Part shown: positions 1 to 13,094 of the stretch, piece after piece
How positions within the stretch are numbered: the stretch's first letter is position 1
How the letters are laid out: every line of letters begins with the position of its first letter
From: Apostichopus japonicus
Taxonomy: Eukaryota > Echinodermata > Holothuroidea > Aspidochirotida > Stichopodidae
Reading direction: 5' to 3'
NCBI RefSeq assembly: GCF_037975245.1
Contig: NC_092579.1
Span: 16,826,178 to 16,890,177 of the forward strand
DNA: 64,000 nucleotides
Notes under the pieces: generated by a model
The model's database searches: none
What the model was told of the DNA's origin: nothing
What the model saw: the letters and a program-made list of their open reading frames with translations, nothing else
Position numbers and translations under genes: made by a program

Positions 1-3000
1 TTGTAACAAACTACAAAGTGACTTTTTCAACCATTTCAATTGGCTGCAGTACCACTAAGGTTTTGGTTTTCAAACCCAAAGAGAGAAGTCTTTTTTTTTT
101 AGGGTATAGCGTAACAATTTTGGGTCCGGTTTTGTCGGCCGGGTTCAGATAAGAAGAAGGTATCCAAACAGTTAGAAACAAAAAACTATCAGGTTTTGGT
201 GATCTGTTACCTTATTCTCTATTTCTTATTATTATATGTGTAAATAGTCTGGGTTTTGTGATAATATTTTGGTTACTAATTTATGTTTGTTTGAATGCTT
301 CATCGCTGTGACAACCATTCGTTGGCCCACGGTTATTATGGGCCAGAAGTGTTATATTGTTTCATATTTTCTAGTGGCTCACTTTGACATCAAAGCCACA
401 ATGGTGATGGTTTACCTTGTTCTGTTTAAGTGTATAATGCCTCACTGTTGTCTTAATTCAATTCTTTGAGGTTTCGAAATGGAGGGGGGCACTATGCTCC
501 TATGTGCTGGTACATATTAATATTGTGGTTGTAATGTAAGTCTATCATGGGTGTATACTAGGGTCTCATTAAATTTATAACAGGTCACTCTTTGTCCAAA
601 GTCAAGTACAGTATGCTGGTTGCTGTTGTCAGGCCTGGTGGTGAGAGGGGGACAAGGTGGTGAAAGGGGGGGGGGACCAGGCGGTGAGAGGGCAACCAGT
701 TGGTATGAGCTCCTGGGTCAAGGAAAATATGGATTTTGGGGTTGGGAAAATATTTGATAAATAATTTGTGTATTTCTCATTTTCATAATATACTAGTAAG
801 GAAAGAATAAAGAGTGCCAATATGGGGGTGGGGGGGGGGAGGGAAGAACGGGTGTTGACCTGATCATCCCAGGAGCCTGACCCAGCTGTTCACCCCTGTG
901 ACTGTGGTATCAATTTTAGTTTATGATGGGTTACTGTGGTCCTCATGTAAATAATACTCTGTAATAAAGACACAGTGGGCTTCGTAGTAGGACCGTGTTG
1001 GACCCTAACGTAAGTTTGTTACTAAGTCACTGTGGTCTCAAGTCACAAGTAATTTGAGAACCCATTTCTTATAGTCATAATGTAACGATATATCACCTTA
1101 GGGTTACATATAAGTTCATAATGGTCATTGCACATTTTGACTATTGATGAACTCTGTTACTGGATACAGTGATTGTCCATCACAGTCTGTTAACGAGCAT
1201 TCAGTCTTAGTCATGTGTCAATGGTTGGTTATTGCATTGTTCTATTTTACTGATTTGTTCTAGGTCACTGATAATGCAAATGGGTCACGTTATCTTGGAC
1301 GGGCGGGTCACCATTTTTGACCGGGGGTGTCTACGTTCACTACAGAGGTCATCTTGTTATTGTGATTGTGCCTGTCAGTGTAAGAGACAATATGTTTAAT
1401 AAAATAACTGTGGTTTTCACGTTTTGTGATTGGACAATTTGGCCTTTACCCATTTGGATTGATATGCATTGGCTCACTTTTGGGTTTCGTCCAATTTTTA
1501 CCCTGTTCGACGCTATGCATGGATGTTATAGATTATGTACCTTGTGTCCCCTATGTATCAGTGAGCAACAAGACCGCCCTCAACATGTTGTACAAAGCAT
1601 CTTGTCACTTGGCCTATTATTATTATTGTATGCAATGGACAAGTGATTTTTATGTTTGCCTTAACCCTGAAAATATAATTGATTTTGTCTCCTCTATTGG
1701 TGGTAGATGCCATAAATATTAATATTTGTACTTAACTGTTTGGCAAGAATACACAACCTGTAGTAAATAGCCTCTCAGGGGTCAGAAAAATTGTCCATAT
1801 TAAGTATAAATCATATTATAAAAATGTAATTCTGGAAATTCAGGTTGGTTAAGAAATGATAGTTTGCTTGTTGAGGGAGGAAAAAAAAGGCATTAAGTTT
1901 GTAACATTCAACGTCCAGGGACCATTATCCACGATTTGGTATCAAAGATTTTACCTTTTTTTTTACTATAATTTGAAACATCATTTGCCTAGTTTATATT
2001 GCTGAGTTTGCTTCCAAACATTGATAATGACCAATCAATGTGTGTACGTTTCAATATTTGCAAAAAAAACAAAAATCTTGTAAGTTAAAATTGAACTGGT
2101 TTGCAATTTTAATAAAAATATTAATAATGTATTTGACTATTTTGCTTGTTGGGACAAATTGCACGTACCATTCTGTTGTGACTAATTTCTGCAAGTTCAT
2201 TTTGCTTTTTTCAGCCTTCTATTAAATTTGATTGTATTTTGAGAATTTGCTTTGATGTTGAAGTAGTAAAAATTACTGAAGGAAATAAAACATAAGACCA
2301 AAAATAGAAAAAGAAGACAAAAAATAGGATAAAAAATAAAGACAAAAAAAAAAGTGAAGAAAGAGGAGCAAATACAAATGTTTGAACCTTTTCTCGTGAC
2401 TCAAAGTTACCAATTTGAAACTTAAGGTAAAATGGTTCTTGATTGGTTGTGCCGGTTCTAACATAGTTCCATCCCTGGTTGAATGGGTTTAATGTACGTT
2501 GAGTGACGTGGACTCGGTCTGTACCAACTAGGACCGAGTTGAAGGTTTCAAGCTGCCAATGATATGGTAAACTGAGTATGAAAACTAGTTTTGAAAGTAT
2601 CAGAATATCGTAATTCATTTTGAAGGATATGAGCACCATGTGCATAGTTGATTTGCTATGTCCATTATTTATGACAGACCAAGTTTTGAAGGGAAACTCA
2701 ACCCTTGCAAAAAAGGGTTGGGATCCATTGCAAATATTCTGATCAATATAATTTTGATTTTAACGAACCAGCTTTTGAAGGTGTGAAGCTTGTGTTAAAT
2801 ATCTGTAGTGTTTTTGATGTTTGTTGCAGTGTGTTCTGGTATAAAAGTGAGTGTGTTATAGATTCGTTTTGATGGATATGCATTTGTTTTAAATGTTGAG
2901 TGTCCCTTTAAATGTCCAGAAGTGATGTTTCTTTGTTGTTTTACTTTTCTTGCACTTTGTGTTTTAGAAAGTGGAAAAAGTGAAGTTCCTGTGAATTTGT

Positions 3001-5700
3001 GGTCTGTTTTAGTTTGGGGATATTGAGGATGTAACGAACGGAAAAAGGACCCCTTTAATGTAAAAAGATCAACTTCCTTTATGCTATGGTTCTTTACAGT
3101 AAGATAAGCTAAAAAAATTTCCTTATATGCTATTAGATTAAATATGATTTTAATCTGAGTGTGCCCATGCAGTTTATGTCTTTACTTCAATAAAGCTGAC
3201 TATGTTATTTACAGAAAGGGCTATGTGGGATGTTGTAGAGTACTATTTACTCAACTGATTAACGATTCAAGTGGGCTAAAATCATGCGTCGTTTACATCC
3301 GTCATTTAGGCCTTCCACCGTGGACCTGTTAGAGGTAACCTAGTTCATAGGTATTCTTTACAGGTTTGGAAGAGAACTAAGATGTGATTTGCCTTATCAA
3401 TACTCTTGAGGAAAACTTGGCTGCGTTTGTTTTTTGGTAAGATGATGTTATTTTTGAGTGTGTGTAATGTTATCTTCATATTCAAGGTATTGAATACTTT
3501 CATGACTGGTATAGTCATTTGATTTTATTTGCACCTAACATATATCAAAATTCAAGTTTGTTGCTATTCTGTTTGAAAATGTAGTTAACAGAGAGTGGTG
3601 AGGTGAAGAGTTTGGTTCCTAGAGGGAGAAAGAGGGAGAGATGTGTAGAGAAAATCTTGTTGGTAGGAAGGTATTTCATTCACAAGATGCTGTAGTGTAG
3701 AGGGTTAATTTTGGTTCAGACAGGATTCTGTGCAAGAGGTTTGGTTCAAAGCTAGTAGTAGGGACAAGGGGGGGGGTGGAGGGTTTGGGGATTTGGTTCA
3801 AATAGTGCAGCATCTGTAAGGTCTTGCTTCACAGAAAGTATGTTTTGGTATACTATGTCAGCTCTGTGACAGATTAAAACTTAAAATTTTACGGTAGTTT
3901 TTGGGTAATTTTAGTAATCGTTTAGTAGTTTCTTCCATCCATGGCCAAGGGTAAAAATAATTAAATTGCCCTGATAATCTGCCAATCAGTCTTTTTTGGT
4001 CTCTGAGGTGATACACCAAAAGCCATTTCCTGTTCTTAGGAGTACCCAAGCAATCAACCACTCTTGGGTGCCAGTTTTTGTTTTCAATCAAAGTAAATAG
4101 CCCCAAAATTAACTCATGCATGCAAACCTGTTGCCACATGATAGATAAATACATCAGCAGATGTATAAAAGGTAGCGTGCAAAATGGCCCCTAGTTCTAC
4201 CCATAAAACCAGGGGCTACTTTTTTTACAGAGTGAGTCCACTGGTCCTGAATATAGGTGGGCAGGCGTCATTTCTGGAAGCTTATTGGTTAAGTTTCTAA
4301 AACAGACCAAACTTCCATCCATTTTGTACTCACAGTAGTTTTAGAAGGAATGTTCATGTGAAAATTTACAAGGTAACAGCTGTGGTCTCTATAGATCAGT
4401 ATTTGATCCAGTGTTTGGTCATGTGCCCTTGGGTGGGGTGGAGGGGGGGGGACCATTTGGGTAAATTTATGTAAGGTTTGTTAATAACCATTTGTGATTG
4501 TGTTTGGTGTTAAAGGCAGGGGGAGGTAAAATGAAAATTGTTAATAAATGGTATTAGACAAATAATTATAAGGTATTAATTGAATGCAGTTACCAGCAAG
4601 CGTGGTGTTATTCTGCATTTATAAGTATCGTAGGAGCTGCAGATCTCTTAGCTACATTGTCAACAAAGCAGCGAGAATTGCTAAAAGAACACGCTTCGAG
4701 TACCGTGAATTACTCAGATAAACATCCCCTACAAGGATTTCAGATTTATATTCAAATTATTATTCTCCTTATTTGTGCTGGCTTATGACATTTGCTTGCT
4801 CGATAGATATAAATAATTGCTTCATCCTCATTTGCATGAACCTGTTGCAGATTTATATCCTATTATGGCATTATTAGTTTTTTTTTCAGTTAAGATTTAA
4901 TAATACTAAATATTACATAACAAATAGACTGCCCAAGGGTTTTTGTGTTTTGGGGAAATACTAATAATTTATGGCATGTTAAACCATATATATATTCTGC
5001 TTATACTTAATTTATGTTGTAGTCGTAGAAACTCCTGCTGTTAGCGTACGTTACACGGTTGGCTGCGTGAATTCTTTTGGTGATAATACGTTGGATTCGG
5101 TTTCAACCTGTCATCTGAGAAAGCCTAATGCCCTGACACTGTTAACATGCTTGATTTAGCTGTGGTTGTTATGGTTTGCTTGAAAAGACTTATAATCATA
5201 TAGAAAATATATACGGGCAGGAAAAAATTTATACATATATGTCCTCTTTTTTGTTTCAATACTCTATAGGATTTTAGTAACAACTGATGTATTTTTTAGT
5301 AAAGTTGCAGCTTTTTGTAATAACCGAAATTGAAACAAAAGGTTGGGGGGGGGGGGGTGGAGGGCATATTGTTTGAAAATTTTACCTAGAAATAGCTTCA
5401 AAATTCCTTTAGCCTTCATGGAATGATCAACATGTTTACATGGTGTGATAAAAGAGAGTCCGAATAGAAACCAAAACCAGTGTGTAACTTTTTTATGTAT
5501 ATTTAAGTAGATTTTGTACAAATTGTAAACTTTGAGAATTTATTCAAAAAGGGAAAAAAAGGTTTTGTTTTTCATTAGCAAGACTATAAATAATACTTTG
5601 AAATACAGTGACCAAAAATGGGAAACAAGGGTTCCTATATATACAATGTAGGAGTAGGGCTAAAGAAACCAAACGAATAAAAAAAAAAAAGCCTGAGATG
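1..5700. other. No recognisable gene; possible 3' UTR/intergenic
   Basis: No open frame here resembles a known protein, and the short ORFs are low-complexity or lack plausible splice partners. The sequence is T-rich on the plus strand with several G-runs (669-675, 829-838, 3771-3777, 5345-5356). An AATAAA at 3189-3194 could be the polyadenylation signal of a plus-strand gene whose coding part lies left of the window, but nothing else supports this. Confidence 0.4.
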
Positions 5701-8700
5701 TAGCTATGTTCAATAATTATTGTTTATTGATCTGTATCTCTCTGCAGAACTTTAAATATAAACAGAATTAACCCAAGTAATCTGACACAAGATCAGGTAG
5801 ACAATATATGTTAATTAAAGTAGCAGTAATTTCTTTCAACTTCCTCAACAAAAAACTGGAATCAAAATCTCAATTATAGTCACCGGAATTACATCTTCTA
5901 CACAAGACATTACAAATGATCTGGAAAACATGAGTTGAAATTCCTCCTCAAAGAAAATAGGACTTAAGAAAATATTATTTCAATGTGTATTTTTCCCTTC
6001 TTAATATGCATTTTAGCAGGTACCACAATTTGCTGTAATAAAGTAACTTAGCACATTACAATTAAAGCAGCTTCTTCCCACTAATAAGACTTAGTGATTT
6101 CTGTGCAACAAATTTGACTGGTTGTCCATCTGACCAAGTTTTCACGAACATCATTTGAACTATGAACCTGTTTTTTTTTTTACAAGATCAATGTGCTACA
6201 GATGACTTGGATTACAACAAAGCAGTCCCCTAACACCAACCTTGAGAATAGTTTATGGTTTGGAAGAAAAAAGTGAACAACTGAACATGAGTAAAATATA
6301 TTTCAAGGTGTTATCATATATACTACTAATTATGTTAGCATCCTCTACCAACCATCGTATCGCACTTTGTACCAACCTGAAGCAATCTTCCTGTCATGAC
6401 ACTGAAGACTACGAATAATATTAATTACTTTACAATGGCAAGTCAGTGTTTAATATAACCATAGAATAGTCACACGGTGATCTTGTTCGTAGCCATCACA
6501 AAAGAGTTTCAAACTTTAACGGAACAAAATGTTTCAAACTACATATTGACTGATCTCAACAAACATACATATTGACTGATATCAACAAACATACATATTG
6601 ACTGATCTCAACAAACACATACATACTGATTGAACTTGTTACACACAGACAAATTGGGTGAACTTGTGACACATTGACTTAAATCAATACTCACACACAT
6701 ACATGCATTGATTGAACTCAACACAAAGGGTGAGGAACTCAACACACATACACATGAAGTATTGAGTGAACCCAATGCCCATACTGAGTTAACTCAACAC
6801 ACATACATGTATTGATTGAACCCAACATCAAGAGTTAACTTTACACATACACATGTTGTATTGAGTGAACCCAACACACAAACAGAGTTAACTCAAAGCA
6901 CACACAAAATGGGACTTCAATATTTAAAAGCTGCTTTTTGAGTTATTTTGATCAAGGTTACAACTGGAAAATAAAGTGTATGTCAAATTTTTTGGACATT
7001 TTTCAATTTGCTTTTTACATGAGATTGATACTAATAAACAAAAAACTGTCTGGGAGATGAAAATTCACTAAATGTTTACAAATTTAATGAAATCATTCAT
7101 AACATGCTCATTATACCTTCATTTGATGATGAAAAAAAGAAAACAAAAACTATCTAGGTCTTGGTTTGATGATGACCTTGTGTGGAGCTTAACCTCCATA
7201 GATTTGGTAAAATTATAGACCAAATATAAAGGCTCTCTTTAGGAGGTACATTATAACTGTAAAACCAATCACAAGTGTACTTTACATGCATGCAACATAA
7301 TATAACGCATAATTCTAAATGCTACCACAAATATTGGAAGCAGTTTGCAGGATATTTGGACAATGTCTAGCTATTCATAAGGATGCAATCTTGAGGTGAT
7401 TGATACTCTTGACATCTGGGTAATATTGTAGAGAAAAAAGACTAAAACTTTTTTTTTTAATGCAATTTCATTGAACGTTGCAATATTTTAACGTCTGTAA
7501 ATAAAACAAGTATAAAAAAAACTAAACACAAAACCACTGAGTTTGTGGATAATAGAGTTGCTATAGAACTATTTACAAAAGAATATCATTTATCATTTAT
7601 ATAATAAACAAGTTTGAAACATGTACATGTACATCTTCCAGAACTAAGACTAAATCAGTTATAAACTGTCTTAATTGTTTTGTTTTTTTATCAAAGCTTC
7701 ACACTCATTTTGATTAAGCATCGCATCTGTTCACTATGTGTGTATGATGAGATGTTCTTAAACAATGTTTCTTTCTTCTCCCAGAAATATGTTGATAGAC
7801 AGAAAACATATCGAACAACAGAACTCAAATTTGCCAACTTTTGCCAACTTTGCATTGACAAAAAAGTGAGCCAACAATCTTCTACTCATCCTCAATGTGG
7901 GCCCTGAAGGCCCTTTGCCAAAGCACACTAATATTCAGCCTCCTCTGAACACTGTTAGGTACAGTGAGAATTGTCTTCTCTCTCTGGCCTTATGCTTAAA
8001 CAGATGTTTCGCTCTTGGTCTGATAGATATTTGGCAACACCAGGGTTTAGGATAAACAGTTGATAAGTCTCTTGTTTCATATCTCAAAGGTCAGTAGTAA
8101 TGGACCCAAAGTTCAGCTTGCTACAAAATAAATGGTCAGAATTTTTCAAAATGCTAGTCCTAGAGGCTCCAATCCAATTATTTTCAGACGTAAAAGAAGA
8201 AGGGTTTAAATTAGACATTTACCATGTTTTAATAAAGCAAAACACTTTATGGGTGACACATAAAGTGTTTGTTGAAATCTAAGCAATCGTGATCAATACT
8301 ATGTGGCATATTTGCGGGCAAAACCGAGACCTATACATGATGTGACATTAATGTAACAAGCTAACAACATAATTTCTGTCTGAGCGCCTCTCAAAAAAAA
8401 AATCCTCAAAAAAACCCCCAGCGCATTGTGAAATACAAAGCCCTAAAGACCAATAAGAGTTCTCATGAAAATTTCTATAATCTCTGTCTACTTTTGAAAA
8501 CCACTTAAAACATCGGACCTACTGTATAGTTATCCACTGTATTCAATTATGTGACCACGAAAACAAACTCAAATACAAAAGACATTAAAACTAAATTTCT
8601 GAATAGTTTTTCTCCAATATCAGTAGAATGGACCTACATGAAGTACTGTATGAGGTTGACCCTTGACATGACACACTGCACTCTTGTCTCCTTGTTACTG

Positions 8701-8816
8701 TACTATCTCTAAACACATCCCTGTCCAATTCCAGGGACGGTACTGTACACAGCGCAAGACCTTAAACTGTTGTCCTAGTGAACAGCACAAACAGACCCAA
8801 GATCACTTCCACTTCG
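5701..8816 (-). other. Probable 3' flank or long 3' UTR of the Josephin gene
   Basis: This stretch follows the stop codon of the minus-strand Josephin gene. No coding exon is visible. The first minus-strand AATAAA I found (TTTATT on plus, 5723-5728) would imply a 3' UTR of about 3.1 kb; a closer non-canonical signal is equally possible. It contains the degenerate repeat tract listed separately at 6535-6905. Confidence 0.3.
6535..6905. repeat. Degenerate tandem repeat (about 25-35 bp units)
   Basis: Units such as ACATATTGACTGATCTCAAC recur near 6541, 6569 and 6595. They then decay into related units containing CACACATACATGTATTGATT and GAACCCAACA up to about 6900. The tract is imperfect and variable in period and has no coding potential. 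It lies in the 3' flank of the Josephin gene. Confidence 0.6.
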
Positions 8817-10245
8817 TCAGGTCTGTAAGGTCCAGGTGCCTGCCTCCACCGCCTCTGATGGAACCACTAGGAGAAGTTCGCAGCCCTTATGTTTCAGTTT
8901 CGTCTCGAGGAATGTCCTCAAGTCTGCGGCAGAACCGATTTCAGATGGCTTGCTCAGTTTTGAGTCCAGATTGTAGTAAACACCCTGCACTTGTCTGACA
9001 GCGATCCAATGTTTGCGCCGGAGCGGAACGCTGACGAACCCAAATTGCAATGGCGATAAAATGTTCAGGATGAAACCCCTAATATTGGAAAAGTTGAGAT
9101 CTTTCATGCTCCTGAGGAGGGGAAGAAAAAACATTGAAACAAGTCCTTGTTGAGATATAATTGGAAAATGAAACCAACTAGCATAAAAAATATTAAAAAA
9201 AACATTTGTTACTGTTGAAAGCACTTAAGGGACTTCAGGGTATTATCTCTCTGGGGAAAAAGGTGATAAACCTTTTCGAGCCACCTCACACTTGCAATTT
9301 GTTGATACGAGTCATGACTCCTAACAACACTGGTACAATGTATGTCCTATGAAAGTGTTTAAAGCGGATACCATGGCCAGGAGGAAAACAAGCAAGTACT
9401 ATTTTAAGTAGACCAAATTTTAGGCAATACACTTTTCCATGACTGTTAGACATTTTCACTCCTCAATTACTATTCCAGAACTGGAATGGACTTATCAAAT
9501 TTCTGTGACATTTCCATTTTTGAACTGCATGTTACCATTCCTCATTTTGAAAGTACACTGGAAGAAAAGACCAGGAAGCTCACATCATGTAGTTCATAAA
9601 GTGAGCTGACATCGTTCTTCAGTGAGAACTACAGTATACATAAAATGAATCTGACTCACTTTCGTTTATCCCACCAAATGGCCTCGCACTGCTTGCTTTG
9701 TACTGCTTTCATGATGACATTAACATCGTAGTTTCCCAGACCTAGCATGCTCCTGTGAGGATTCACCATAGAGCCAGGTGACAATCTTAAAGAAAGAAAA
9801 AATATTGCAGTAGTTACATCTCAATGATAAAACTGTACCTTGAAAAATCAATTGATAAAATTCAAATCATATAAAAAAATATGATCCGCCCACTTCAACT
9901 TTGAAAGACAGCTTACAATTAAGAAATAAATACTAAATCAACTTCCTAACAGCCTGAGCCCTTCATCTGGTTTCCTATTCTGACATGGAAATACTATGAA
10001 TATTCATATCCTATGCAGATTTTAAATTACTCAAGTATATACAATAAGTCACCCTTCAGGTGTGTAATAAATATAGAATTGCCAGTTAAGTAGTATTAAG
10101 GCAACAAATCATAATAACAAAAGACTTACCCCTGACATAGCTCATCTAAATGTTGTTTGCTGAAAGCATTCTCATCCTGGAAAAGATTGTTGAGTGCATG
10201 CAGAGCACAAAGCTCCCACTTTTGTTTCTCGTGATAAATCGACAT
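8817..10245 (-). CDS. JOSD2-like: Josephin-domain deubiquitinase (JOSD1/JOSD2-like), 3 exons
   Basis: A small cysteine-protease deubiquitinase of the Josephin (MJD) family, expected to cleave ubiquitin chains in the cytosol. Coding exons on the minus strand are 10245-10130, 9785-9660 and 9111-8817, with GT-AG junctions and consistent phases, giving 178 aa (human JOSD2 is about 188). The start ATG at 10245 opens [20 protein letters not shown], where C13 is the nucleophile. Exon 2 carries the [18 protein letters not shown] block typical of JOSD1/2. Exon 3 has RRKHWIAV (His115) and YYNLDSKL (Asp130), completing a Cys-His-Asp triad. The protein is essentially the bare Josephin domain, without the UIM or polyQ tail of ataxin-3. 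All catalytic residues are present, so it is probably active. Choosing between JOSD1 and JOSD2 would need a tree. Confidence 0.93.
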
Positions 10246-13089
10246 CTTAACAGTTCTTCTTCATCAGTTTAATGGAAAATTTACAGAACTGGACGACAAA
10301 TCAAGATGGCATACTTTTCGAGCAGCACCAGAAAAAACCAGAATGCTGTATCAGCAATGTTTTCCTTTGAGATTACCCAGACCTATATCCACAGGTAAAA
10401 CCTTGGCAAATGTTTCCAGTAGAAGTACAGTAGGCCTACTGCCTACAATGGCTGTCACCGATATACAGTAACAAGGGTGAGGAATGGTTGAAGAAGAATT
10501 CTCCTCTTTGTTACAGTTTCAACTTTGAAACTGAAATACTATAGTGTAGCTATGGTTCCTGCTCTTTATATAGTTCATGCTTTATAATTAGCCGTGCTAC
10601 CCATTGTTCTCTTTATACAGTAACTGAATTACAATGGAGCATCACAAAACATGGATCTCTAACTCTGAATAACAAAAAAGAATGATTCCAATATGGCAAT
10701 GCAAGGAGGTCAAACTATATGTCCGAACCTGAAAGAAACAAGAATAAAAAATGAACATGAAAATGATTGAAATCCACATGTTTCATCTTGGCATACTGAT
10801 ACTGTAGTCTTTTATATGCCTAGGTACCATATTTCTACGGTTGCCAGATTGGTCAAAGTTACTGTATGTAAGCCAAAATTCCTTAGCTACAATAAACATT
10901 GGCCCCATTATATACATTCTTCAAAAAATCTTCTCCTTAATTGGAGATTCGGCCCCATTTACTTTATTCCTAGACAGTGAGGAATGTTCAATTAGACAAT
11001 TAATAGCATGTCACAATGAGGAGGAATGTTTCTGAAGCTCACAGGGGTTAAAAAATGAGTTCATATATTTAAAAACATGAGACCATTATTTGAATTCTTG
11101 CACATTGAGGGGGTCAATACTGATTCACCTGAGACAGAATCCAAGTGTTAACAAGGATTTACTGATGAGAATTCTCAACTTTGATATGCATATATACGTG
11201 TATGAAGTCCTGCTATTGTATAATTTGGCCAAAAAAATTAGAATAATTTGACAACACTAACTTAGTTGGGTTTCAACGATATTTTATAGACACAGACTAC
11301 TTTTGATAGACAGTGTAATACTTTTGAAAATGCATCATCTCTTTTACTCATTTGTATTTCGACAAATGCCAACGATTGTAGATGACATAGCAGATAACAC
11401 TTACAGGCCCTGTTCCAGAAGGATGGGTAATCATGTTGCACAATTTAGTAACTGACGTTGCTGAGGAATCAGCAAACTTGCCTGTTATTTTCATGCTATT
11501 GTAAAAATTTAGCACAATATGAAAGGACCTTTGCTTGCCAGCCTTAGCCTGAGGGCATTACTGCAGCGATAACTTTTAACCGTAGGCTTCACAACAATAC
11601 CTATTGCTACTGTAGGCTACTTATATTTATACTGATACAGTGATACTGATAGACATAACAATAGCATGGTATAACTAAGCAGCGATATCCTAATTGGGTT
11701 ACTACTTAGGCCAATTGATGCCTGGCTGAATAGACCAATATAGGTCCACTCTCTGAGTAATAGTTTCATATTCATAGAGTGAGTGTTACCTTTATCATTT
11801 ACGATCTCTATAACTACAAACCTCGACAATTAAGAACATCAGTCTAACTAGCCTAGCCTAACTACAATAGTACAATACCAAGTTACCAAGGCAAAGTTGA
11901 AGGCATACTCTACTATTGAAAAATTGAAAAATACAAAATGACCATGGCCTTTCTTTCTCTCTGTTTTACCGGTCGAAAGGTCTCGTAACATCCGAAGGTC
12001 TTGTCAAACAAGGATATAAGGAATTAGTATCACACTGTGTAGCCTACGTAACCGCAACACTCGCAGCGACAGAATGACACCTTAATTGACATGTACACAC
12101 TACGGATAGGCCTCTGTCGTTTGATCCTAATGATGGAACGCCAAACGAGTAAAATCAAAACCACTAACAACTTCAATTTAATTGTTGGTTACACCATGGA
12201 GGTAAAAACAGATAATTACCAAAGGTATGACGTCGGAATGAGGAGGGGCACATGCGGGCTTTGTGAAAATGATTCCTGAAGGTACTCAACAGGCAGTCTC
12301 CAGAGTCAATTAGGAGGAATACGAAACATACATTTGATCATTGTATCACTTGCCACTCCTTTCCACTTTCCACCAAGGTTCTAACTGAATTTCGTGGTGT
12401 AATTCCCCCAGTAAGCAAAACGTTGGGTTGCAGGATCAGGGATACCCCTCCCACTTTCAAAATGGTGATGCTAGTGTCCCATCCTACGCCTACGGCTTAA
12501 CGTTCGAATGTTACATGGTGAACAAAGGATTGTTTCATCACTACACGAATACGTTAACCATATCTAATACATATAATAATTCTACATAATCGCCAAAACG
12601 ACCAACTTGCGAAATTTACACAAAGCTATATAATTGGAGTAACGAGAGTACAGTGACCTGTTATTTTTTTTTTTCGTAATTCGCACGATAATGAGTTATC
12701 GGTAACTTCCTTCGATTCATCATTCAAGTTTTAGCTCAGCCGAAAGCTTTCAGTTGAGCTAATTAATTGAGAGATCGTGTGATTCTGTCGAAATTCTGTG
12801 CCATTTTGCCAGTGTTTGATTGAGTGCCGTGTCGTCATTATTCATTCGATTTGGCAGAACTTTAGTGAGTGGTTTGTGTGAGTTAATTTTTCAAATTTGC
12901 GATCATATTTAATGAATTCGAAGGTCACTGGAGGCCACGAGCGCTCATTTTCTGAAAACGTCATATAAACTACTCCTCCTAGAGCGTTCCAAATAAGTTG
13001 ATGAAATGTGGGATATGACGTTTGAATGGTGTTGAACGTTGTTCATGAAAAAATATTTTTGTCTTCATGTGAGGGCCCAAAACAGGACC
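10246..13089. other. Intergenic; 5' flank of the Josephin gene
   Basis: No convincing coding exon. On the minus strand, an acceptor-like TTTCTTTCAG near 10730 could bound a non-coding 5' exon of the Josephin gene, but the transcription start is not visible. The part around 12540-12720 resembles the 5' flank of the receptor genes and is listed separately. Confidence 0.4.
12540..12720 (+). repeat. Diverged third copy of the receptor-gene 5' flank
   Basis: The stretch with TTCTACATAATCG, CCAACTTGCGAA, TTTACA, a CTATA-AATTGGA core and ATAATGAGTTATCGGTAA lines up, in the same order, with 16065-16195 (unit 1) and 24485-24610 (unit 2). There the corresponding motifs are TTCTACATAATCGACCGAAC and ATAATGACTTATCGGTAA. 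By eye it is roughly 70-80% identical, clearly older than the unit 1/unit 2 split. No LRR exon follows it. Confidence 0.65.
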
Positions 13090-13094
13090 TTCTG

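Noticed and set aside
2211-2645. 144-aa minus-strand frame
   Set aside because: Phe/Leu-rich translation of an A-rich plus-strand stretch; no domain and no splice partners.
3858-4154. 98-aa minus-strand frame
   Set aside because: Composition is plausible but no family is recognised, and it has no supported promoter, splice sites or neighbouring exons.
6535-6905. Possible CRISPR-like regularly spaced repeats
   Set aside because: Units are degenerate and of variable period, and the window is eukaryotic; it is a minisatellite.
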